This document shows positions 7,855 through 14,882 of a stretch of 28,449 nucleotides of DNA, in pieces. The DNA is from JAJKIP01 sp040509055. Its GTDB lineage: Bacteria > Bacteroidota > Bacteroidia > Chitinophagales > Chitinophagaceae. The stretch lies in contig JBEVLT010000206.1 of NCBI GenBank assembly GCA_040509055.1, forward strand, positions 1 to 28,449. The letters run 5' to 3'. Position 1 is the stretch's first letter; each line of letters opens with the position of its first letter. The translations under genes were made by a program, and so were the position numbers. Below the pieces are notes generated by a model. That model was given only the letters and a program-made list of their open reading frames with translations. It was not told the origin of the DNA and searched no databases.

Positions 7855-9045
7855 ATGAAGAAAACAAAAGGATTGCTGGTGGCCTTGCTGCTGGGCCTGC
7901 TGGCCGGTGCGCAGGAAGAGTTCATCGAGCCGCCATCCCGGTTGCTGACCCGCATTCCTTTCAGGCAGCTTACGGGCGGGGTGATTATCCTTCATGCCAG
8001 GCTGGCCGGTTTTCCCGATACGCTGAATTTTATTCTCGACAGCGGCAGCAGCGGCATTTCGCTGGATTCCACGACGGTAGATTTCTTCAGGCTGGTGCCC
8101 GAACCGTCGGACAAAACCATCCGCGGCATAGCCGGGGTAAAAAAAGTGGGGTTTCTCTACAACCGGTCGCTGCAGCTGCCCGGCCTGCAGGTAGACAGCC
8201 TCGATTTTCATGTCAACGATTATTCCGTGCTCACCACGGTGTACGGCGAGCGGGTGGACGGCATCATCGGCTACTCGCTGCTGAACCGTTACATTGTAAA
8301 GGTGAACTACGACAGCCTGCGCATAGAGATCCACAGCAACGGCACCATGCGCTACCCCAGGGGCGGATTTTTGCTGAAACCGTATATCAGCACGCTGCCG
8401 GTACACCATGCCCGCATACGGGACGAGCTGACGTACAATGCCAGGTTCCTGCATGATATCGGCGCGGGCGTATGCCTCATGCTGTCGAAAGATTTTATCG
8501 AAGACAGCGCCATTCTCCAGACAAAGCGCAAGCTGTGGCCCAAGGAAGGAGAGGGCGTGGGCGGCACCATTGCCATGAACCTGACCGTGATCAAAGAGCT
8601 GAAGCTGGGGCCGTACCGGTTCCGCAACGTGCCTACTTATATTTTCGACGACGAGTACAATGTGACGTCCTATCCTTACCTGGCCGGGCTGATCGGCAAC
8701 GATATCCTGCGCCGGTTCAACGTGATCTTCAACTATGTCAAAAAAGATATTTACCTGGTGCCCAATTCGCATTTTCGCGAGCCCTTTGACTACTCCTACT
8801 CCGGCATAGAGCTGTACTACGTGGACGGGCAGATCGTGATCGGGAGCGTGGCCAGGAATTCGCCGGCCGATCTGGCCGGGCTGAAAGAAGGCGACGTGGT
8901 GATGGGCATCAACAATAGCTTCAACCGCAATTTCAATTATTACAAGTCCATCCTGCAGTCGGCCCAGGAACGGGTGAAGCTGGTCATCCGCCGCGGCGAT
9001 GAGATAATGCAGGTGCAGTTCAGGGTAAAAAGCATCCTGAAATAG
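7855..9045 (+). CDS. Secreted retropepsin-like aspartyl protease with PDZ domain
   Basis: A 396-residue exported protein. The ATG at 7855 gives a signal peptide (MKKTKG, then a Leu/Ala-rich core ending near AGA). Two aspartyl-protease-like halves follow: the first has the catalytic D-S-G at D62 (FILDSGSSG), the second a D-I-G at D201 (FLHDIGAG), each with a downstream hydrophobic-Gly turn (IIGYSLL; AGLIGNDIL). Retroviral-type proteases act as dimers; here both halves sit in one chain. Residues about 320-390 form a PDZ domain (SPADLAGLKEGDVVMGINN), probably for binding peptide C-termini. The protein likely works in the periplasm or at the outer membrane. The substrate is unknown. Two M16 peptidase genes follow on the same strand. 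Confidence 0.88.
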   Translation: MKKTKGLLVALLLGLLAGAQEEFIEPPSRLLTRIPFRQLTGGVIILHARLAGFPDTLNFILDSGSSGISLDSTTVDFFRLVPEPSDKTIRGIAGVKKVGFLYNRSLQLPGLQVDSLDFHVNDYSVLTTVYGERVDGIIGYSLLNRYIVKVNYDSLRIEIHSNGTMRYPRGGFLLKPYISTLPVHHARIRDELTYNARFLHDIGAGVCLMLSKDFIEDSAILQTKRKLWPKEGEGVGGTIAMNLTVIKELKLGPYRFRNVPTYIFDDEYNVTSYPYLAGLIGNDILRRFNVIFNYVKKDIYLVPNSHFREPFDYSYSGIELYYVDGQIVIGSVARNSPADLAGLKEGDVVMGINNSFNRNFNYYKSILQSAQERVKLVIRRGDEIMQVQFRVKSILK

Positions 9046-9087
9046 ACCCGCCGGTGCCCGACAAAGGGCTGCAGGTCTCCGGGTCTG

Positions 9088-9117
9088 CTTGCGGCAGCCG
9101 TATTTTCGATACTTTTA
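9088..9117 (+). promoter_or_regulatory. Possible promoter of the M16 peptidase gene
   Basis: CTTG at 9088-9091, an 18-nt spacer and TACTTTTA at 9110-9117 approximate the Bacteroidota consensus. It lies 50 nt before the ATG at 9167 and is followed by a small C/G palindrome (cccccaggggg). Confidence 0.32.
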
Positions 9118-9166
9118 CGATCCCCCAGGGGGCAACTTTATTGATCGAAGACTGTTATTCCGGTAT

Positions 9167-10405
9167 ATGATACATTTTGAGAAATTTACACTGGCCAACG
9201 GGCTGCGGGTAATTGTGCACCAGGACCTTTCCACCCCCATGGCCGTGATGAACGTGATGTATGATGTGGGCGCGAGGGACGAAGACCCGGCCAAAACGGG
9301 GTTTGCCCACCTGTTCGAGCACCTGATGTTTGGCGGCTCCGTCAACATTTCCAGCTACGACGAGCCGCTGCAGATGGCCGGCGGAGAGAACAATGCCTAC
9401 ACCACCAATGATCTGACCAATTATTATATCCAGCTGCCGGCCGAAAACCTGGAAACAGCTTTCTGGCTGGAAAGCGACCGGATGCTGTCGCTCGCCTTCA
9501 ATGAAAAGAGCCTGGACGTGCAGCGCAAGGTGGTTTGCGAAGAGTTCAAGGAGCATTACCTCACCAAGCCCTATGGTGACGTGTGGCACAGGCTGCGCGA
9601 ACTGGCATACCGGGCGCACCCCTACCGGTGGCAAACGATCGGCAGGGAGCTGTCGCATATCGAAAATGCCACCCTGGAAGACGTGAAATCGTTCTTTTTC
9701 CGGCATTACCGCCCGGTGAATGCCGTAATGGTCGTGGCCGGCAACGTGACGGTGGAGCGGGTGAAGGAACTGGCCGAAAAATGGTTTGGCGATATACCGG
9801 CCGGGGAAAAATACAAGCGAAACCTGCCGCAGGAGCCGGAGCAGACCGAAGCGCGCCGGCTGGAAGTGAAAGCCGATGTGCCGCTGGATGCGCTGTACAA
9901 ATGCTGGCATATCTACCCGCGGCTGGACCGGCGGTATTATGTGATCGACCTGCTGACGGATATACTGGGCGGCGGCGGCTCCTCGCGGCTGCACCAGGCA
10001 CTGGTGAAAGAACAAAAGCTGTTCAGCAACATCGAGTGTTACCACTACGGCAGTGCCGATGCCGGGCTGCTGTGCATAGAAGGCAAGCTGGTAAAGGGTG
10101 TGGACATGCTGCAGGCCGAAAAGGCGGTGGAGGATGTGCTGGCGCAGGTGAAGAAAGAGCTGGTGCCGGAGACGGAACTGCAAAAGGTAAAGAACAAAAC
10201 GGAGAGCATGATCGCTTTCGAGGACATGAGCGTGATGAGCCGGGCCAATAGCCTGGCCTATTACGAGCTGCTGGGCGATGCCGCCTGGATGAACTTCGAG
10301 CTGGAAAAATACGGTTCCGTTACCACGGAAGATATCCTGCAGGAAAGCCGCCGGGTGTTCCGGGAGGAGAACAGCAACACGCTGTATTATCGCTCGGCAA
10401 ATTAA
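9167..10405 (+). CDS. M16 zinc metallopeptidase, catalytic subunit
   Basis: A 412-residue M16B-type peptidase. The start is placed at ATG 9167 (MIHFEKFTLANGLRVIV), the usual first strand; the longer frame from 9089 adds residues of no family character and overlaps the probable promoter. The inverted zinc motif HxxEH is intact at H48, E51 and H52 (FAHLFEHLMF), with a third ligand at about E126 (VVCEEF). The C-terminal half has GGGGSSRLHQALVKEQKLF, where the Arg and Tyr of the usual R-x4-Y substrate motif are replaced by K281 and F286. No signal peptide is seen, so it is either cytoplasmic or exported by an unrecognised route. It probably pairs with the M16-like protein encoded downstream. Confidence 0.92.
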   Translation: MIHFEKFTLANGLRVIVHQDLSTPMAVMNVMYDVGARDEDPAKTGFAHLFEHLMFGGSVNISSYDEPLQMAGGENNAYTTNDLTNYYIQLPAENLETAFWLESDRMLSLAFNEKSLDVQRKVVCEEFKEHYLTKPYGDVWHRLRELAYRAHPYRWQTIGRELSHIENATLEDVKSFFFRHYRPVNAVMVVAGNVTVERVKELAEKWFGDIPAGEKYKRNLPQEPEQTEARRLEVKADVPLDALYKCWHIYPRLDRRYYVIDLLTDILGGGGSSRLHQALVKEQKLFSNIECYHYGSADAGLLCIEGKLVKGVDMLQAEKAVEDVLAQVKKELVPETELQKVKNKTESMIAFEDMSVMSRANSLAYYELLGDAAWMNFELEKYGSVTTEDILQESRRVFREENSNTLYYRSAN

Positions 10406-10562
10406 AAACGGTAAGGAGGAGCAGGAGTGGTTGGATAAGGATGACCGGAACTGCTGCTTAAATAAAATACAGAAAAGGGGACGGAGGATATCTTTCCCTT
10501 CACCATAGCGCCGGGCTTTTCAAGAACAGTCCGCATTTCAAAAATTTATTTCAATCATCAAT
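10406..10562. other. Spacer between the two M16 genes
   Basis: 157 bp without an open frame of interest. It carries an A/G-rich segment and a pyrimidine-rich segment around 10476-10500 that could pair weakly. No clear terminator or promoter is seen, so whether the two M16 genes share one transcript is open. Confidence 0.4.
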
Positions 10563-11837
10563 ATGCTCAACAGAGTCACTGCCCCGCCCATCGTCGATGC
10601 CGTCAATTTCAACCTGCAACTGAAACCTTATACCAAATTCACCCTGCAGAACGGGGTGGACGTGTATACGATCAACGCCGGGGCCGAAGAAGTGCTGGCC
10701 ATCGAATGGGTATTCTATGCCGGCAACTCGCAGGAGGAACAGAACCTGGTAGCCGCCTCCACCAATTACCTGCTCAAAAACGGCACCTCCGCCAAGACGG
10801 CTTTCCAGATCGACGAGCACTTTGACTACTATGGCTCTTATCTCAACCGTGCCTGCTATAACGAAACGGCCGTACTATCGCTGCACTGCCTGAACAAGCA
10901 CCTGGAAGAGCTGCTGCCCGCGGTGCGGGAACTGCTGACCGACTCTATCCTGCCGGAAAGGGAGCTGGACATTTACAAGCAGAACATGAAGCAGCGGCTG
11001 GAAGTGAACCTGAAGAAGGGCGATTTCGTGGCCGGCCGGCTGATCGATGCCTATGTGTACGGCGAAGACCATCCCTATGGCAAATACACCCATAAAGGCG
11101 ACTTCGACCAGCTGCAGCGGGCCGGGCTGCTGGATTTTTATAAAAAATACTACCAGCAGGGCAGGCTGATCGTTTTCGTGGCCGGCCGCATACCGGCCAA
11201 CATGGAGCAGCTGCTCAACCGGTATTTCGGCGATATCGGGGGCCATGCCATCGAAGAAGCCATTCACCCGGTGCAGCCGGCTGCGGAAAAAAAATACCGT
11301 ATCATCAACGACGAGAATGGCGTGCAGGGCTCCATCCGCCTGGCGCGGCCTTTTCCCAACCGCCACCATCCCGACTTTCTGAAAGTGCAGGTGCTCAATA
11401 TTCTTTTCGGCGGGTTTTTCGGCTCGCGGCTGATGCTGAACATCCGGGAAGACAAGGGCTATACCTACGGCATACACAGCTACCTGCAAAACCATATCGG
11501 ACACTCTGCCTGGATGATCAGCACAGAGGCCGGCAAGGACGTGGTGGATGCCACCATTGCCGAAGTGTATAAGGAAATGAAGGAGCTGCGCGAGGAGCCG
11601 GTAGAGGAAGAAGAGCTGCTGCTGGTGCGCAACTACATGATAGGGAGCACGCTGGGCGACCTGGATGGTCCCTTCCAGATCATCGCCCGCTGGAAAAACA
11701 TCATCCTGAACGGCCTGGACGAACATTATTTCCACGAGTCCATCCGCACCATCAAAACTATTTCTGCCGAAGAGCTGCAACAGCTGGCCCAGCAATACCT
11801 GGTGCCGGAAGATTTTTACGACCTGGTAGTGGTATAA
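10563..11837 (+). CDS. M16 peptidase-like subunit lacking zinc site
   Basis: A 424-residue M16 family protein. At the position of HxxEH the residues are A65, N68 and Y69 (VAASTNYLLKNGT), so it cannot bind the catalytic zinc. The C-terminal half keeps the R-x4-Y motif at R295 and Y300 (NIREDKGYTYG), with the preceding LFGGFFGSRLM. In heterodimeric M16B enzymes one subunit carries the zinc site and the other the Arg/Tyr pair. The upstream gene shows the reverse pattern, so the two proteins very probably form one active heterodimer. The ATG at 10563 is the only reasonable start. It is followed by the holin-like membrane protein gene after 37 bp. Confidence 0.91.
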   Translation: MLNRVTAPPIVDAVNFNLQLKPYTKFTLQNGVDVYTINAGAEEVLAIEWVFYAGNSQEEQNLVAASTNYLLKNGTSAKTAFQIDEHFDYYGSYLNRACYNETAVLSLHCLNKHLEELLPAVRELLTDSILPERELDIYKQNMKQRLEVNLKKGDFVAGRLIDAYVYGEDHPYGKYTHKGDFDQLQRAGLLDFYKKYYQQGRLIVFVAGRIPANMEQLLNRYFGDIGGHAIEEAIHPVQPAAEKKYRIINDENGVQGSIRLARPFPNRHHPDFLKVQVLNILFGGFFGSRLMLNIREDKGYTYGIHSYLQNHIGHSAWMISTEAGKDVVDATIAEVYKEMKELREEPVEEEELLLVRNYMIGSTLGDLDGPFQIIARWKNIILNGLDEHYFHESIRTIKTISAEELQQLAQQYLVPEDFYDLVVV

Positions 11838-11874
11838 GAACCGCCGGCCTGCAAAGTTTTAATACCTTCAGTTC

Positions 11875-12231
11875 ATGAGACTGGTGCTGCGTTTATTGGT
11901 CATTGCCGCCGTAGCGTTCATCCTGGCGCAGCTGCTGCCCGGCGTGCATATGAACAGCTATGGCACGGCGCTCTGGTTTGCCGTGATCCTGGGCCTGCTG
12001 AATGTATTCCTGAAGCCGCTGCTGATCATCCTCACCCTGCCGCTCACGCTGTTTACGCTGGGGCTTTTCCTGTTTGTGATCAATACGATCATTGTGCTGC
12101 TGGCCAGCGATTGGGTCGGCGGCGTGGAGATCGACAGCTTTGGCTGGGGCCTCCTGTTCAGCCTGTTGCTCTCCCTCATCACCTCTGTATTGTTCCGCGA
12201 AGAAAAGCGGCAGCAGGAAGAAAATAATTAG
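11875..12231 (+). CDS. Phage holin 4-2 / DUF360-type membrane protein
   Basis: A 118-residue protein with four predicted transmembrane helices, including RLLVIAAVAFILAQLLPGV, ALWFAVILGLLNVFLKPLL, FTLGLFLFVINTIIVLLA and GWGLLFSLLLSLITSVLF, and a charged C-terminal tail. The LPGV, NxFLKPLL and TLPLTLFTLG blocks are signatures of PF04020. Despite the name this family is mostly chromosomal, and there is no phage context here. It lies between the M16 subunit and the E1 dehydrogenase genes, all on the plus strand with short gaps. The function is not known. Confidence 0.87.
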   Translation: MRLVLRLLVIAAVAFILAQLLPGVHMNSYGTALWFAVILGLLNVFLKPLLIILTLPLTLFTLGLFLFVINTIIVLLASDWVGGVEIDSFGWGLLFSLLLSLITSVLFREEKRQQEENN

Positions 12232-12263
12232 TTCACCGCTCTTCTTTGTTAAATCCGGCCGAA

Positions 12264-14318
12264 ATGGTGGAAATTAGCGACATGCAATTTGACAGGAAAC
12301 AGCTGCCTAACGATACGCTTGTACATATTTACAAAAACCTGCTCTGGCCGCGGATGATCGAAGAGAAAATGCTGGTGCTGCTGCGGCAGGGCAAGATCTC
12401 CAAATGGTTCAGCGGTATCGGCCAGGAAGCTATAGCGGTAGGCGCCACGCTGGCGCTGCCGGAAGACGAATGGATCATGCCGCTGCACCGCAACCTTGGT
12501 GTGTTTACCACCCGCCATATGCCGCTGAGCAAACTGTTTATGCAATGGCAGGGCGCGCAGCAGGGCTACAGCAAGGCCCGCGAACGAAGCTTTCATTTCG
12601 GGTCGCGGGAGCATCATATCTGCGGCATGATCTCTCACCTGGGTCCGCAGCTGGCCATTGCAGACGGGGTGGCGCTGGCAGGCCGGCTGCGCCATGAAAC
12701 GGCCGGCGCCCCGTTGAAAGCGGCACTGGCCTTCACCGGCGAAGGCGGCACCAGCGAAGGCGATTTTCACGAAGCGCTGAACCTGGCGGCCGTATGGGAC
12801 CTGCCGGTGATCTTCCTGATCGAGAACAACGGGTATGCGCTCAGCACACCCACGCACGAACAGTTCCGCTGCATCAGCCTCGTGGACAAGGCAAAGGGGT
12901 ACGGCATGGAAGGCGTGCAGATCGATGGCAACAACGTGCTGTCCGTATACGATACCATCAAAGGCGTGCGGGAATATTGCATAGCCAATCGCAAGCCTTA
13001 CCTGGTAGAAGCGACCACCTTCCGCATGCGCGGGCATGAAGAAGCCAGCGGTACCAAATACGTTCCCAAAAACCTGTTTGAGCTATGGGAGAAAAAAGAT
13101 CCCGTAAACAACTACGAGCAATACCTGTTGTTGCAGGGTATTCTTTCCTCCGAAGACATAGCGCATATCCGGAGCGAGTTCCGCGACCGCATCGAGCAGG
13201 AGCTTTCCACCGGCTTCAGCGCACCAGCGGTGGTGGCTGATACCGAACAGGAGATAAATGATGTATACGCCGAGAAAAGGAAGGATGACGGTGAGGGGAT
13301 GACGGTAAACGTCATTGACAATGCAGCGCCATCATCCGTCATTCACCATCCATCATCCGAAAAGCGCATGATCGATGCGATAAAAGACGGCCTGTACCAA
13401 AGCATGCAGCGGCATGACAACCTGGTGCTGATGGGGCAGGATATCGCAGAATATGGCGGTGCCTTCAAGATCACCGAGGGATTCGTGGAGGCATTTGGAA
13501 AGCAGCGGGTACGCAATACGCCGATCTGCGAAAGTGCGGTAGTAGGCGCGGCGCTCGGCCTGTCGCTGGAAGGATACAAGGGCATGATGGAAATGCAGTT
13601 TGCCGATTTTGTTACAGTGGGGTTCAACCAGATCGTGAACAACCTGGCCAAGCTGCACTACCGCTGGGGCCAGGCCGCCGATGTGGTGATCCGCATGCCT
13701 GCCGGCGGCGGGGTAGGAGCCGGCCCTTTTCACAGCCAGAGCAACGAGGCCTGGTTTGCCCATACGCCGGGCCTGAAAGTAGTGTACCCGGCCACACCCA
13801 TGGATGCCAAGGGGCTGCTGATCGCTGCGCTCAATGATCCCAACCCCGTGCTGTATTTCGAGCACAAAGCCCTGTACCGGAGCATAAGCGGCCCGGTGCC
13901 GGATGAATATTATGAAACGGAGATCGGCAGGGCCCGGCATGTGCGTAGCGGCGATGAGATCGGCATCATCACGTATGGAGCAGGGGTGCACTGGGCCGAG
14001 GATTATGCGGCCGAACATCCTGAGCTATCTATCGATATCCTGGACCTGCGCACCTTATTGCCGCTCGACTACCTGGCCATCCGCGCGGGCGTGGCCCGTA
14101 CCGGCCGGGTGCTGGTGCTGCACGAAGACACGCTGACGGGTGGTATCGGCGGAGAGATCGCGGCCTGGATCGCCGAGCATTGCTTCGGCCTGCTCGATGC
14201 ACCGGTGATGCGCTGCGCTTCGCTGGATACACCGGTGCCCTTCAGCCCTGTACTGGAAAATAACTTTTTGGCCAAGGCGCGGCTGGACGAAACCGTGCAG
14301 CGGCTGATCGCTTACTGA
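12264..14318 (+). CDS. 2-oxoacid dehydrogenase E1, fused alpha and beta subunits
   Basis: A single chain of about 684 residues joining the E1 alpha and E1 beta subunits of a thiamine-diphosphate dehydrogenase complex (branched-chain 2-oxoacid or pyruvate type). The alpha half (to about residue 320) has RQGKISKWFSGIGQEA, the ThDP motif starting GEGGTSEGD near residue 159 and ending at N188/N189 (IENNGYA), and RMRGHEEASGTKYVP. A low-complexity linker (about 13245-13365) leads to the beta half, with DAIKDGLYQSM, GQDIAEYGGAFK, EMQFADF, the MPAGGGVGAGPFHSQ block and DLRTLLPLD. The beta half resembles the branched-chain family. ATG 12264 is preferred over TTG 12246; ATG 12282 is a fair alternative. 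E2 and E3 are not in the window. The 3' end overlaps the convergent secreted-protein gene by 7 bp. Confidence 0.92.
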   Translation: MVEISDMQFDRKQLPNDTLVHIYKNLLWPRMIEEKMLVLLRQGKISKWFSGIGQEAIAVGATLALPEDEWIMPLHRNLGVFTTRHMPLSKLFMQWQGAQQGYSKARERSFHFGSREHHICGMISHLGPQLAIADGVALAGRLRHETAGAPLKAALAFTGEGGTSEGDFHEALNLAAVWDLPVIFLIENNGYALSTPTHEQFRCISLVDKAKGYGMEGVQIDGNNVLSVYDTIKGVREYCIANRKPYLVEATTFRMRGHEEASGTKYVPKNLFELWEKKDPVNNYEQYLLLQGILSSEDIAHIRSEFRDRIEQELSTGFSAPAVVADTEQEINDVYAEKRKDDGEGMTVNVIDNAAPSSVIHHPSSEKRMIDAIKDGLYQSMQRHDNLVLMGQDIAEYGGAFKITEGFVEAFGKQRVRNTPICESAVVGAALGLSLEGYKGMMEMQFADFVTVGFNQIVNNLAKLHYRWGQAADVVIRMPAGGGVGAGPFHSQSNEAWFAHTPGLKVVYPATPMDAKGLLIAALNDPNPVLYFEHKALYRSISGPVPDEYYETEIGRARHVRSGDEIGIITYGAGVHWAEDYAAEHPELSIDILDLRTLLPLDYLAIRAGVARTGRVLVLHEDTLTGGIGGEIAAWIAEHCFGLLDAPVMRCASLDTPVPFSPVLENNFLAKARLDETVQRLIAY
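13283..13358. repeat. Imperfect inverted/tandem repeat in the E1 linker
   Basis: ATGACGG occurs at 13285-13291 and 13299-13305, and its exact complement CCGTCAT at 13336-13342 lies within a run of cat/tcc units (13330-13358). The repeat falls in frame in the linker between the E1 alpha and beta halves and encodes a low-complexity stretch (KRKDDGEGMTVN, then SSVIHHPSSEK). It may be a small mobile or dispersed repeat tolerated there, or simply a drifting linker. Confidence 0.45.
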
Positions 14319-14668
14319 CCGGTCTTTGTTTTTTTGAAAAGATAATGCGTGCAGCTGCTGCCGCTGTCCACCACCGGGTAGGCGGTCACCAGCTGCCAGC
14401 CGGATCCGCCAAAATAATTCAGCGCGTCTGCTTCAGACAGGAACTGCTTGTCCTTGCCGGTATCCTTGTCTTTCATCGTTTCTATGCCAATCAGCCGCCG
14501 TTTGCGCGCCTGTCCTGAATCCACTACCACTTCTACCTTATTGCTCAGCACTGCGGCAGCAAATATGCTGACCAGGCAATACCGCTCCTGTACCGGGGTG
14601 TCAGGCAACTGTTGCGCTCCGGTTTTCATCATGAAAAAGAGTGAAAGGACCAGTAAAGTTGTTTTCAT
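14312..14668 (-). CDS. Small secreted hypothetical protein
   Basis: A 118-residue protein with a signal peptide (MKTTLLVLSLFFMMKTGAQ). The C-terminal part, ADALNYFGGSGWQLVTAYPV followed by THYLFKK, resembles the 'aligned Gly-Trp-x-Leu-Val' pattern of DUF4177-type domains, but I cannot confirm family membership. It faces the E1 gene, overlapping its 3' end by 7 bp, and is transcribed away from the TPR kinase gene. No function can be assigned. Confidence 0.72.
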   Translation of the reverse strand: MKTTLLVLSLFFMMKTGAQQLPDTPVQERYCLVSIFAAAVLSNKVEVVVDSGQARKRRLIGIETMKDKDTGKDKQFLSEADALNYFGGSGWQLVTAYPVVDSGSSCTHYLFKKTKTGQ

Positions 14669-14882
14669 GTTTTTTTATTTCAAAACAACGGCTTACAATG
14701 TTGACATAACGTTAATCCAACTGTATCGTCGTGTTAATTCCATTGCGCCCAGCCATTCATGAAATAAACAATATACCTGATCGTTGCTAAAAAGAAACCT
14801 TAACAGCTGCACCGTGATAACACCCTTTATTTTTAATACGGATTGTTTAATTTCAATTCCTTCGAACCCTGATAAGTAGCTT
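14669..14882. other. Divergent spacer before the TPR kinase gene
   Basis: 214 bp, AT-richer than the genes around it, between the minus-strand secreted protein and the plus-strand kinase. TATTTTTA at 14828-14835 is a one-off match to the -7 consensus on the plus strand, 47 nt before the kinase ATG, without a clear TTTG box at the right spacing. No open frame of interest is seen. Confidence 0.35.

Noticed and set aside
11875..12231. Holin-like gene as a sign of a prophage
   Set aside because: PF04020 proteins are usually chromosomal and no other phage gene, integrase or attachment site is present.
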